This document shows, one piece after another, positions 31,534-40,005 of a stretch of 64,000 nt of DNA; position 1 is the first letter of the stretch, and every line of letters begins with the position of its first letter. A model generated the notes under the pieces. It ran no database searches and had not been told where the DNA came from. It saw only the letters and a program-made list of their open reading frames with translations. This DNA comes from a virus: IMG/VR virus record IMGVR_UViG_3300046733_001096, positions 1 through 64,000 of that record. One strand, written 5' to 3'. The position numbers and the translations under genes were made by a program.

Positions 31534-32790
31534 TTATAATTTTTGTTTAACCTTCGCTTGTTCATCGAATACCAATATTGGTTCTTCATTTCCTAAAATA
31601 AATTCATCTGTAATATGTACAGAACGTAGTCCTTGATTTGCCAATTTTGGCAATTTGAATTGTATTTGTAAAAGTGATTTTTCAATTACACTTCTCAATC
31701 CTCGAGCGCCCGTTTCATCTGTTGTTGCTTTTCTCGCAATCTGGTTTAGCGCCGAATCTGAAATGATTAATTCTACACCATCAAGTTTAAACAATTTTTC
31801 AAACTGTGCAACAATACTATTTTTAGGCTCAGTTAATACTTGTACTAACTGATTTTCAGTGAGAGCATCAAGGCCAACAATAATTGGAAATCTTCCCATA
31901 AATTCTGGGATGACTCCATATTTTATTACATCCTGTGCTTCTACTTGCTCACGGATATTTATCTTATTTGTCGATTTATCATACACAACAGCACCAAAAC
32001 CAATACCTGCATTGGATGTTATTCTACGTTCAATAACTTTATCAATGCCAACAAATGCGCCACCAACTACAAATAGAATTTTACTTGTATCAACTTCAAT
32101 CATATCAGTGCCTGGGTGCTTACGTCCGCCCCCAGGCGGAACACGAACAACTGAGCCTTCTACAATTTTAAGTAGTGCTTGTTGAACACCTTCGCCACTA
32201 ACATCTTTTGTGATTGAAATATTTTCGCCTTTTTTCGCTTTCTTATCAATTTCATCAATATATATAATACCACACTCGGCTTTTTTAACATCAAAATCTG
32301 CTGCCATAAGCAATTTCTGTACTACATTTTCTACATCGTCGCCAACATATCCACTTTCAGTAAGTGATGTTGCATCAATTTGTGCAAATGGCACATCTAA
32401 AAATTTTGCAACTGTTTTAGCAAGTAATGTTTTACCAGTACCAGATGGTCCCATAACCATTACATTGGATTTATCCAATTCAACGCCATCAGAATCATCA
32501 GCGTTTATACGTTTGTAATGATTATATACTGCCACACTAAGGACTTCTTTAGCTTCGTCTTGTCCAATAATGTGCGCATCTAAGAATTCTTTAATATCTT
32601 CCGGTCCAGGAAGAGAACTCATATCCGTTTCGCTTGTAGTGGCAAACTTTTCTTTTGAGTCATGTATGATTTCATAGCATAAGTCAACACACTCATTGCA
32701 AATAAACTGATTTGGTCCAGCAATGAGTGTTTTAACTATATCCTTTTCTTTGTTACAAAATGAACAAGTATAATCTTTAGTATCAGTCAA
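31534..32790 (-). CDS. clpX: ClpX unfoldase
   Basis: 418 residues (E. coli 424). The N-terminal C4 zinc domain has Cys9/12/31/34. AAA+ core: Walker A GPSGTGKT (114-121), Walker B IIYIDE (175-180), pore-1 loop GYVG (147-150), RKHPGTDMIEVDTSKILFVVGGAF, GRFPIIV, and the ClpP-docking IGF tripeptide at 263-265. So it should dock on host ClpP and unfold ssrA-tagged proteins; no clpP is in the window. The start is TTG with AGGTGAT upstream. It is followed directly by infC and rpsU. Confidence 0.95.
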   Translation of the reverse strand: MTDTKDYTCSFCNKEKDIVKTLIAGPNQFICNECVDLCYEIIHDSKEKFATTSETDMSSLPGPEDIKEFLDAHIIGQDEAKEVLSVAVYNHYKRINADDSDGVELDKSNVMVMGPSGTGKTLLAKTVAKFLDVPFAQIDATSLTESGYVGDDVENVVQKLLMAADFDVKKAECGIIYIDEIDKKAKKGENISITKDVSGEGVQQALLKIVEGSVVRVPPGGGRKHPGTDMIEVDTSKILFVVGGAFVGIDKVIERRITSNAGIGFGAVVYDKSTNKINIREQVEAQDVIKYGVIPEFMGRFPIIVGLDALTENQLVQVLTEPKNSIVAQFEKLFKLDGVELIISDSALNQIARKATTDETGARGLRSVIEKSLLQIQFKLPKLANQGLRSVHITDEFILGNEEPILVFDEQAKVKQKL

Positions 32791-32802
32791 ATATCACCTA
32801 TA

Positions 32803-34173
32803 TTATTTCTTGTCTAACCAGCCTTGACGCTGTACTAGACTTGTGTTTCGGTTTCTAGTTTTGTCTTCTTCAGTTAGTTCGTTATCCTTTTCTTCCATAC
32901 TAGTATCGTCTAAATTAGTATGAATGTCAAGTTCTTTTTTGTCTTTTTTTGAAAATAGTGCATCGAAGATTTCTTCTTGGCCGCCTCTGCTTATATGACG
33001 ATTTTGAAAACTATAGTTTGCAGAAATTAGTAACAATACTGCTAATGGATCAAACACAAAAATGAATACAATAATTAGCCAACGAACTGCATCATCTATT
33101 GTATTTCTTTCTGTATTACCATAAACTAGTTCTGCAATATATTTAATTGGTCCAATTTCTGCTTCTAACATACGCACTTCAGTTTCTAATTCAAATTTAG
33201 TAACTAGTAATTCAGATATGCCAATTTCAGATACTTTGACTGTTTCTAATAATTCTGTAATTTTTTTAGTATTATCTATTTCTGCAACACGTTCTAATTG
33301 TTTGCGCAGCCTTGTAATAGTTTCTTGTGATTTTTGGACATCACGGTCGGCAATAGAACGCAGACGTTTTATTTCAATTCTTGCTTGTTCTATAGCTGAC
33401 GTATCAATACTTGTACGGATATCTTCTACAATACTAACTAAACGTTGCTTTTCTGATTGTTGTATTGAACGAAATTCATCAACTTTATTTGCAGTGCGAG
33501 GACCATAATTGCCATCCGTCTTAACACCAACTAATGCTTGCAATTTTTTAATTTCATCATTTACAACAAATGATTGTAGATTTTCAAGTGTGATATCTAT
33601 TTTTTTAATTTGTGTTAAGTATGATTCGACTTGGTCTTCTGATCCAGTTTGTTGGTCTAAGATAATAGCAAGTTGTTCATCGATTGCAGGTTGAACTCTT
33701 GCGTATGCTTGGTCCATACGTTGTTGTTCAGTATCAATCTGCGTTTGAATTTCATCTGTATTATTTGTATTCTGAGTTTCAAGTTTTTCAATCTTAATTT
33801 CTGAACGTGTAATAGTATCTTCATAACGAACTATATCATTATCTATACGTTCTACACGTGCCTGCGATTGTAAACTTTCACTTGCCTGTTCTAAGTGCGC
33901 ACGTGACAAAAAGCCAAAAATGCCCATCGAAGTGATGAACATTAATACAACTACTGCAAATGTAAGATAAGATTTTAATAGAAACGGCGCACGTTTCCAA
34001 TTACGGTAGACCCAAGATGCAGCAACTAACTTGCCTATTTCTAAAGATCCAGCCATGATAGCAACTGGTATTGCTGATGCGGCAAAAATTGCCATAAGTC
34101 CGGCAACTGAAAACCATGCTGCAACCGCGGCTATAGTTAAGGCTACTACGAATACCAAAAGTGGGAAAAACAT
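32803..34173 (-). CDS. Large membrane protein with coiled coil and peptidoglycan-binding-like motif
   Basis: 456 residues. Three hydrophobic segments at the N-terminus (residues 3-22, 26-48, 68-90), a long coiled coil (95-330) interrupted by a PG_binding_1-like motif (LQALVGVKTDGNYGPRTANKVDEF, about 213-236), then one or two transmembrane helices near 365-390 and a charged tail. It probably spans the inner membrane with a large periplasmic domain that may touch the wall. Its ribosome-binding site pairs with a sequence upstream of its late promoter. A superinfection-exclusion or lysis-timing role is possible but unproven. Confidence 0.75.
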   Translation of the reverse strand: MFFPLLVFVVALTIAAVAAWFSVAGLMAIFAASAIPVAIMAGSLEIGKLVAASWVYRNWKRAPFLLKSYLTFAVVVLMFITSMGIFGFLSRAHLEQASESLQSQARVERIDNDIVRYEDTITRSEIKIEKLETQNTNNTDEIQTQIDTEQQRMDQAYARVQPAIDEQLAIILDQQTGSEDQVESYLTQIKKIDITLENLQSFVVNDEIKKLQALVGVKTDGNYGPRTANKVDEFRSIQQSEKQRLVSIVEDIRTSIDTSAIEQARIEIKRLRSIADRDVQKSQETITRLRKQLERVAEIDNTKKITELLETVKVSEIGISELLVTKFELETEVRMLEAEIGPIKYIAELVYGNTERNTIDDAVRWLIIVFIFVFDPLAVLLLISANYSFQNRHISRGGQEEIFDALFSKKDKKELDIHTNLDDTSMEEKDNELTEEDKTRNRNTSLVQRQGWLDKK

Positions 34174-34174
34174 T

Positions 34175-34233
34175 TTACTCTCCTAAGGATAATTACAGCC
34201 CTCTTCATCTGTATTTATCATTTTGGAGAGTAA
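34175..34233 (-). promoter_or_regulatory. Late promoter inside an RBS-sequestering inverted repeat
   Basis: A perfect 9-bp inverted repeat (TTACTCTCC at 34175-34183, GGAGAGTAA at 34225-34233) has GATAAATAC (34212-34219) in its 41-nt loop. The gene-proximal arm is the ribosome-binding site, 1 nt from the ATG. Read-through RNA would hide the site; RNA from the late promoter would not. The layout is that of T4 gene e. Confidence 0.7.
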
Positions 34234-34243
34234 GATTCATATA

Positions 34244-34747
34244 TTACATATCTACATTTAAGTATACAGTAGTGCCCTTTTTAAACCACTGTTGTGTGTA
34301 TAAACGAACTGTTTGTCCACCAATATCAACAGTTACCATGTTGTCGCCACGTACTTGTGATACTTTATTAGTATATGTTGTGCGACATTGACGTTCTTGA
34401 CGATATCCTACAATAACAGTTTCTTGTTTACCTTTTTTATTAACTTTATCAGCACCAATAATGGCACCTAAAACAGTCATTGCATCTTTGCCACTACCGT
34501 TACCAAGTTGATTACCGATTGCACCGCCGATAATTGCACCAACTAGGGCATCACCAGAACTTGCTTGTCCAGTTCGGCGTGTCTCATAAATTGGAACATC
34601 TACATTATTACAAGTTTGAATTGGAACTTCACGGACAACATCACGATATGTTTCTTTCATTCCTATTACAGTTCCCCGAACCTGTTCAGAATATGAAGCA
34701 GTTGCAGTTACTAGAAGTGCAACAGTTAGTGCCATAATATTTTTCAT
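34244..34747 (-). CDS. Exported glycine-zipper (17-kDa surface antigen-like) protein
   Basis: 167 residues with a signal peptide (KNIMALTVALLVTATASYS|EQ). The middle GDALVGAIIGGAIGNQLGNGSGKDAMTVLGAIIGAD is a glycine-zipper 2TM domain like the Rickettsia 17-kDa antigen. Conserved Cys (QTCNN, RQCRTTY) may form a disulfide. It probably sits in the periplasm or outer membrane. ATGA-coupled to the 30-aa leucine zipper gene. Confidence 0.8.
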   Translation of the reverse strand: MKNIMALTVALLVTATASYSEQVRGTVIGMKETYRDVVREVPIQTCNNVDVPIYETRRTGQASSGDALVGAIIGGAIGNQLGNGSGKDAMTVLGAIIGADKVNKKGKQETVIVGYRQERQCRTTYTNKVSQVRGDNMVTVDIGGQTVRLYTQQWFKKGTTVYLNVDM

Positions 34748-34836
34748 TGGTTAAGTCCTTTTATAATATTTTCAAGTTTTTCTACTCGTTCTTCAAGTAG
34801 AATAATTTTTCTTTCTAGTAGTTGAGTTTCCTTCAT
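34744..34836 (-). CDS. 30-aa leucine-zipper peptide
   Basis: ATG at 34836 with AAAAAGG upstream; its stop forms ATGA with the next start and its start forms TAATG with the previous stop. Sequence MKETQLLERKIILLEERVEKL and on is a perfect heptad coil of Leu/Ile. It may dimerise or regulate another coiled-coil protein. Confidence 0.6.
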   Translation of the reverse strand: MKETQLLERKIILLEERVEKLENIIKGLNQ

Positions 34837-34997
34837 TAATTAATCCTTTTTAAGTTATATTCATTAATGCCCCATCGACAAGGCGATCCGTGTTTTCTTT
34901 TTGTATTAGCAAGAGCACCGGTGATGTCATTGGCATATTCATATCCTAAAAACAAATCATCTGCCCAAACTTTCCAAGTATATTGTATAGTAAACAC
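34836..34997 (-). CDS. Small hypothetical protein, 53 aa, GTG start
   Basis: The frame opens after a TAG and its best start is GTG at 34997 (MFTIQYTWKVWADDLFLGYEY...). It fills the gap between the genes at 35000 and 34744 with a 2-nt gap and a TAATG overlap. Function unknown. Confidence 0.55.
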   Translation of the reverse strand: MFTIQYTWKVWADDLFLGYEYANDITGALANTKRKHGSPCRWGINEYNLKRIN

Positions 34998-34999
34998 TA

Positions 35000-35389
35000 T
35001 TAACTACCTGTTACAAGTTCAAGTGTACCATCTTCACCAAACTCAAAATCTTCGATATAAGAATGATGTGTGCCACTTTGTTTGATACATGATTCAGCAG
35101 CAGCCCATAATGCCTTGATTGAGCCATTTACTGCAAGAGAACTAACTTGCATCATTGTGTTGTTAGTGCCATTACGCAAATCTGCGTTAATTTCTTCAAC
35201 AGTCGCATCAGGACGAACAAACTCATAAGTTACTTTACGAACTTTATTAGAGAACAATTCAAACTCAGGACCCTTTGTACCGAATTCATACATACTCCAA
35301 ACAGTTGTCATACCAAGTTCTTCTTGCATTGCAAAGAAATGATCCATTGCGATAGTGAATTCATCGATTTGTGTTTGTGAATTTGTCAT
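35000..35389 (-). CDS. Hypothetical early protein, 129 aa
   Basis: Alpha/beta protein (FTIAMDHFFAMQEELGMTTVWSMYEFG...). No family recognised. It stands behind one of the five early promoters with the conserved spacer, so early expression is likely. Confidence 0.65.
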   Translation of the reverse strand: MTNSQTQIDEFTIAMDHFFAMQEELGMTTVWSMYEFGTKGPEFELFSNKVRKVTYEFVRPDATVEEINADLRNGTNNTMMQVSSLAVNGSIKALWAAAESCIKQSGTHHSYIEDFEFGEDGTLELVTGS

Positions 35390-35419
35390 TTTTAGTCCTT
35401 CTCTCTAACTTATACACTC

Positions 35420-35448
35420 TTTATATAGTGATTCGTTTAAGATGTCAA
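35420..35448 (-). promoter_or_regulatory. Early promoter with the conserved spacer
   Basis: Minus-strand TTGACA (35443-35448), 17 bp with AAACGAATCACTA, TATAAA (35420-35425). Confidence 0.8.
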
Positions 35449-35473
35449 GTACTAATTAAGGTAATCATGCTTT

Positions 35474-35812
35474 TTAATCATATTGATCTAACAAATTTGT
35501 TTTATCTTCTGTGTATCCTTTAGAAGGATTAACATCATCTGCTCCAGGTAATGGTTCTTTCTGGTCTACAATTACTTCCCATTGCTCAGACCATTTCGCA
35601 TTGATATCATATAACCGCTGTGTGAATAGTGGATCGGTATCTGCTATAATTGCATCAGCAGGACATTCCGGTTCACAAACGCCACAATCAATGCATTCAT
35701 CTGGATTGATTACTAACATTTCTTCACCTTCATAAAAGCAATCTACTGGACAGACTTCTACACAATCAGTATACTTACATTTAATGCAATCCTGAGTTAC
35801 TACATAGGTCAT
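35474..35812 (-). CDS. fdxA: Ferredoxin, 7Fe-8S type (FdxA-like)
   Basis: 112 residues, the length of bacterial FdxA. N-terminal cluster ligands [21 protein letters not shown] supply the 3Fe-4S and one 4Fe-4S Cys; [12 protein letters not shown] supplies the rest; the terminal region is WSEQWEVI. It carries low-potential electrons, for example to a reductase or oxygenase. The next operon downstream encodes Fe(II)-oxygenases, and a desaturase lies further on, though neither class is proven to use it. It has a near-consensus sigma70 promoter. Confidence 0.92.
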   Translation of the reverse strand: MTYVVTQDCIKCKYTDCVEVCPVDCFYEGEEMLVINPDECIDCGVCEPECPADAIIADTDPLFTQRLYDINAKWSEQWEVIVDQKEPLPGADDVNPSKGYTEDKTNLLDQYD

Positions 35813-35867
35813 CGTGGTTCTCCGTTAATTATATCGTCTATCTAATTTGAAATTGCTATTATAGTCT

Positions 35868-35896
35868 ATAGTAAATGAAAAAGTAGTTATTGTCAA
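35868..35896 (-). promoter_or_regulatory. Sigma70-type promoter of the ferredoxin gene
   Basis: Minus-strand TTGACA (35891-35896), 17 bp, TACTAT (35868-35873); TATAAT also occurs 8 bp further on. The remaining 196-bp gap before 36009 shows no coding frame. Confidence 0.65.
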
Positions 35897-36008
35897 GTAC
35901 TTTTATCAAGTATCCATAATTTACTACAATAATAACATGCTGTCCATGGTTTACTATATCATCATCCGTATATTGATTATGTAATTATGGTATCTCTCTT
36001 GTTGTAGA

Positions 36009-36683
36009 CTATCCATGTTTTTTACTTTGAACTTTCATTTTTCTTGTTTGCCATGGCACTGTATCTTCAAACATATTCACAACTTCGTCACCTTGATATG
36101 CTTCGATAAGTTTCCACCAAGGCACAATTAACAAGTGTGATTTGAGAATCATACGTTCATTTTCTGTATCATTTACAATACCATGATAGCGATTTACATT
36201 TAAAAAGTTAGGATTAAAATATTCATGTGTTTCTAATTTTTCACCGACACTATGCGTTCCGTCTTCTTGTTCCAAATGTTCATAAAAACTTATTTCTGTT
36301 TTGCCGCGCAATGGGGTATTGAATGCACTTAGTGCTCTAAAGTGATGTGCAGTATGCGGCTCTAAATTACCGCCAGGAGGCATCCAAATAAATGTAAAAC
36401 GCATACAGTGTTTAATTTCATCCCAATTCAATGTTACACCGCAGTTATTTGCAATGTTTGTAATCCTTTGAAATATTTCATTCCAAATTTGAATGTTACA
36501 GTCATAGCAGACATTGTAAATTTTTTGCTTGGTGCTATCCATTCCTACCGTACCGTGATCGCCAAATTTGTCTTTAATTTTTTGGTCAAAGAAGTTATTG
36601 AGTTCGTCTTGATCTGCTAAAAATCCATCATAACCTTTGGTTTCAGCAAACCTATCCTCATATCTATATCTTAGTTCGTTCAC
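36009..36683 (-). CDS. Fe(II)/2OG oxygenase-like, aspartyl-hydroxylase type
   Basis: 224 residues from a GTG start that forms GTGA with the previous stop and has GGAGGA 5 nt upstream (a TTG 18 nt earlier is less likely). Metal-site candidates: LEPHTAHHFRALSAFNTPL and NRYHGIVND...RMILKSHLLI. Probably a protein or peptide hydroxylase. Last gene of the 36-42 kb operon. Confidence 0.7.
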   Translation of the reverse strand: MNELRYRYEDRFAETKGYDGFLADQDELNNFFDQKIKDKFGDHGTVGMDSTKQKIYNVCYDCNIQIWNEIFQRITNIANNCGVTLNWDEIKHCMRFTFIWMPPGGNLEPHTAHHFRALSAFNTPLRGKTEISFYEHLEQEDGTHSVGEKLETHEYFNPNFLNVNRYHGIVNDTENERMILKSHLLIVPWWKLIEAYQGDEVVNMFEDTVPWQTRKMKVQSKKHG

Positions 36684-37525
36684 TTTATTCCTCCATAACA
36701 ATGTTCATAATCAAAACTTAATCTATACAAATAACGATCACCTTCTACTGCATTACGTTTATGAATACTATGAAACTGATCCATAAAAATAAAATCGCCA
36801 GGCTGCCAATCGTCATGGTGCCAAATATATTTGTCTTGGAAAATATGTGCCATTAGTTTGTCAATAATAAGTTCTTTATCCAACTTCTCTTCTGGTTTGT
36901 CTCTTAACCACATCTCTCTAATATAATGAAATGTAAAATATAATCCTTCGTCCCCATCGTATGGATGCGTATATACCAAAGGCTTTGTTACGCCATATTT
37001 AAAATCTCTTGTGGCACCTTGAAACATTTTAAGTTCTTTATCGTCTTTGTCTAAGTCATAGAATGTTCCATTTTCAAATTTAAATGTACAATCTATTTGC
37101 TTATAGAAATTTTTATCTTCATCACATAAATCTTTGTATGCTTGTCTTGTGTCACAAAAACTAGTTACACTATTTTCGCCTGGTCTGACACAGTAAAGAG
37201 CCACACAGCATTCTTTACCACTTTTCCTGCCATTGCCATTACTATGCCAGTCTAATTCTTTGTCTGCAAAGATACCAATCTTGTCGCCATCTTTGCGTTC
37301 GTTTGTTACTCTAAACAAACCAGGATAATCTGGGTGCATAAAAAATTGATTTGGTTTAAGTACATTGCCAATTAATTCACATACTCTTAGTATACCAGAT
37401 TCATCTAGATTTTGATTTCTAACGAGTACTACATTATCTTTTACAATGTTTTTACCCCAATCTCTAATTTCTGAGTCACTCATTGTGTTAAAGTCTACGT
37501 TATATTGCACAGCATCCATTTGCAT
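36680..37525 (-). CDS. TauD/TfdA-family dioxygenase
   Basis: 281 residues from the ATG preceded by AGGAGAAGAG. TauD-like: LVRNQNLDESGILRVCELIG, FRVTNERKD, and ELDWHSNGNG (His100), then DFIFMDQFHSIHKR. The usual HxD is His-Ser-Asn, so the metal site may have a changed ligand. The leader is almost the same as that of the gene at 38618 (both begin MQM), suggesting copying of the translation-start region. Confidence 0.75.
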   Translation of the reverse strand: MQMDAVQYNVDFNTMSDSEIRDWGKNIVKDNVVLVRNQNLDESGILRVCELIGNVLKPNQFFMHPDYPGLFRVTNERKDGDKIGIFADKELDWHSNGNGRKSGKECCVALYCVRPGENSVTSFCDTRQAYKDLCDEDKNFYKQIDCTFKFENGTFYDLDKDDKELKMFQGATRDFKYGVTKPLVYTHPYDGDEGLYFTFHYIREMWLRDKPEEKLDKELIIDKLMAHIFQDKYIWHHDDWQPGDFIFMDQFHSIHKRNAVEGDRYLYRLSFDYEHCYGGIK

Positions 37526-37548
37526 TAATTCTCTTCTCCTCAATTTAT

Positions 37549-38043
37549 TTATGATAATATTATACTAACTGCATTTTCTACTGTGATATACTCTGTAGTG
37601 GATATATTAGGATACTTTTGTAATATGCGTTCAGTTCCTACATATCCAAAATGAGTATATTTTAAATTTAAAGGTGTGTCTAGATTAATCAAATCATTGT
37701 GCAATACACGTAATGATTTTTTTTGTATTTGATATTCTAGTAAATGTTCGTAGTTTTTTAATATAGTTTCATCTTCTGCTACATTACTACCAACATTAAT
37801 TATTGTTTTGTTAGTATCTTTAAATGCATGGAACAAATCTAATAACATATAAGTTTGTCCAAACCCATCATGTGCATTGTTTATAAAAACATCAACGTCA
37901 TTGCATTGTTTAATAATACGTTTTCTGTCAATACGGTTATTAATGTCGTAGCTAGTACTTTTACTAAATCCAATAAAGTTTACAACTGATTCAGATATAG
38001 CTTTTCCTATACCCGATGTATGTCCTGTTATTGCGTATTTCAT
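37549..38043 (-). CDS. Short-chain dehydrogenase/reductase
   Basis: 164 residues, shorter than the usual 250. NAD(P) motif TGHTSGIG (residues 7-14), VFINNAHD for NNAG, and YQIQK as the YxxxK catalytic pair. It would reduce or oxidise a small-molecule alcohol/ketone, so the operon probably modifies a metabolite or nucleotide. ATGA-coupled to the upstream oxygenase. Confidence 0.75.
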   Translation of the reverse strand: MKYAITGHTSGIGKAISESVVNFIGFSKSTSYDINNRIDRKRIIKQCNDVDVFINNAHDGFGQTYMLLDLFHAFKDTNKTIINVGSNVAEDETILKNYEHLLEYQIQKKSLRVLHNDLINLDTPLNLKYTHFGYVGTERILQKYPNISTTEYITVENAVSIILS

Positions 38044-38618
38044 CTATCACCTAATATTGTAACTACTAAATGTAATCTTTCATCCGTACTACCGTTAAAT
38101 GCAGTATGAGGAACAACTGTATTTGTCCAATACCATTGATTTTGCTTTAGATGTTTACTTTCGTTTTCGATTACCATATAACACCCGTCTTGTGTTTTTA
38201 TTGGATAATGTAATCTTGGAGTGTTATCGTTATGCCATGTTAAACAAGTCTTTGGTCTAGAATTCATTATTCGTATTCTACCAACTTTGTATTTTTTAGT
38301 TATACTATTGTATACATCTTCGAACAATGAATCTTTAAATCCTGTACAAAGTACTTCAAAACTATCATCTTTCAAAGGAACTTCTCTACGAGGTACTATA
38401 ATTTTTCCGTGTTCAGTTGTGTAAGAGTTGTCCCAATCTAAAAATAAACTTCCTCTTCCTGTTAGGCAATTTGACGGATCGTCTTTGGTTGCATTTAAAC
38501 AAATTTGATCTTTGTCATTTTTATACCACCAAATCTTTTTTTCGTTGAGTAGTTTTAAAAACTCTGTATGCAAATCATATACAGGAAGATCGTTAAGTTC
38601 GACAAAATTCATTTGCAT
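38040..38618 (-). CDS. Fe(II)/2OG oxygenase-like protein A
   Basis: 192 residues. The motif CLTWHNDNTPRLHYPIKT gives HxD (His-Asn-Asp), followed by TNTVVPHTAFNGSTDERLHLVV with the distal His and the Arg that binds 2OG. Aspartyl/asparaginyl hydroxylase-like. Start MQMNF behind AGGAGAAAAGAAC. Confidence 0.78.
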   Translation of the reverse strand: MQMNFVELNDLPVYDLHTEFLKLLNEKKIWWYKNDKDQICLNATKDDPSNCLTGRGSLFLDWDNSYTTEHGKIIVPRREVPLKDDSFEVLCTGFKDSLFEDVYNSITKKYKVGRIRIMNSRPKTCLTWHNDNTPRLHYPIKTQDGCYMVIENESKHLKQNQWYWTNTVVPHTAFNGSTDERLHLVVTILGDR

Positions 38619-39349
38619 TAGTTCTTTTCTCCTACTAGTATTTTATTTGGAGTTTCACGGTCACTGTTAACATAATCTCTCCAAAGTGTTGCGTTTTCAA
38701 GTTCTTGTTCATATTCTTCTTGTGTATATTTGCCAATACTAAAGTTACCATCTAAGTCCCAAACGTCTGCTACAAAATGCCATCTATCAGTATTACTTCT
38801 ATTTAAAACATTGTGGTATGGATGTACATATGCAAGATAACTATTTCCCTCTTCAAGTATGTAACTTTCGTTCCCATGAATAAAATCAGTGCCTGCATCT
38901 GTTATAATAGGAATATGGAATCTATAAAAGTTACCATCAGTATGCTTTTTAATTTCTCCACTTGGATGAATATATGATAGTCTTGCTCTTCTAGGATTCA
39001 TATTTTTTTCATGTAGAAAATCTAAGATTTCTTTAAAATATCCAGTACATGCACTTGTTTCTATACTATAGTCTAACATGTGATAAATTTTATGTTGCCT
39101 AGCATAGTCTAAATTAAAATATACTTTCGGATCAGGATCTGTCATATCTTGTTCATCATATCGCGGATATTGTATTTCTACATTAAAATTGAATCCGCTT
39201 TGCAAAGAACCGTCTTGACTAGATAATGCAATACCATGTAATCCACCATCTCTTTGTTCGTTAACATTGTTATACTCTAATATACGATACAGTTCAGACT
39301 TTAATCTATCTTTGTTAAACTTCCAATCATTTTTTACCACATGAGTCAA
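38618..39349 (-). CDS. Fe(II)/2OG oxygenase-like protein B
   Basis: 243 residues. IHPSGEIKKHTDGNFYRFHIPI contains HTD, then SYILEEGNSYLAYVHPYHNVLNRSNTDRWHFVADVWD with the second His and Arg. Same family type as A and C but diverged. TTG start overlapping the previous stop as TTGA. Confidence 0.78.
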   Translation of the reverse strand: MTHVVKNDWKFNKDRLKSELYRILEYNNVNEQRDGGLHGIALSSQDGSLQSGFNFNVEIQYPRYDEQDMTDPDPKVYFNLDYARQHKIYHMLDYSIETSACTGYFKEILDFLHEKNMNPRRARLSYIHPSGEIKKHTDGNFYRFHIPIITDAGTDFIHGNESYILEEGNSYLAYVHPYHNVLNRSNTDRWHFVADVWDLDGNFSIGKYTQEEYEQELENATLWRDYVNSDRETPNKILVGEKN

Positions 39350-40005
39350 ATCAGCAACCTTTCTTTGTTTGGTAAATTATCATAATCCACTCCAAATATT
39401 AAAACGATTCTAGTGTTATCGCTACTGTTTGTTACTCTATGTAACCAACCTGTATTAACAAAATAGCTTTTACCTCTTTGCATATCCAAACTAATTTCTT
39501 CGGTTTTTGTTTTCCATTGGAACAAACTTCCGGCTGTATTAACAGGTATTTGTACTCTACACAACACACTTGTATCAGTATCTATATGATAGTTTAGTTC
39601 ATTGCCTCCATGCATAACACTTATACGTGCTCTATAGGGTGCGTTAAATTTATCTTTAAGGTATTGTTGTATAGCAGTTGTTTTTAAATCATCTCTCCAA
39701 CTGTTATAATTTTTTTCATCAATTTCACTGTCCGCATTGTTATCTAGTTGCTGCAATAGTATTTGACTGTATGTTTCACTAGCAGTAAATGCACTTTTAA
39801 CATCACAATGTTGTGATATCTGATAATTGTCACCGCCCAAATCATTACCTGTGTAGTTATTGGCAATTTCCAATATCTCATCTAACACTGATTCGGGAAC
39901 GTTATCTGTTACTTGTCCGTGAGTTTGCATCTGATGCCTACGTGGTCCATTTTTACCACTTACTCTGCTTCTTCTTGTATCGTGTATAAGGCAATTATCG
40001 GTCAT
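39346..40005 (-). CDS. Fe(II)/2OG oxygenase-like protein C
   Basis: 219 residues. MHGGNELNYHIDTDTSVLCRVQIPVN contains HID, then MQRGKSYFVNTGWLHRVTNSSDNTRIVLIFGVD. The N-terminal 35 residues (RRSRVSGKNGPRRHQMQTHGQ) are basic and lack the fold. Overlaps the possible GNAT gene by 11 nt. Confidence 0.78.
   Translation of the reverse strand: MTDNCLIHDTRRSRVSGKNGPRRHQMQTHGQVTDNVPESVLDEILEIANNYTGNDLGGDNYQISQHCDVKSAFTASETYSQILLQQLDNNADSEIDEKNYNSWRDDLKTTAIQQYLKDKFNAPYRARISVMHGGNELNYHIDTDTSVLCRVQIPVNTAGSLFQWKTKTEEISLDMQRGKSYFVNTGWLHRVTNSSDNTRIVLIFGVDYDNLPNKERLLI

Noticed and set aside
35813-36008. Small gene in the gap before the ferredoxin gene
   Set aside because: Only very short frames; the candidate with a CxxC-like motif lacks a start codon.
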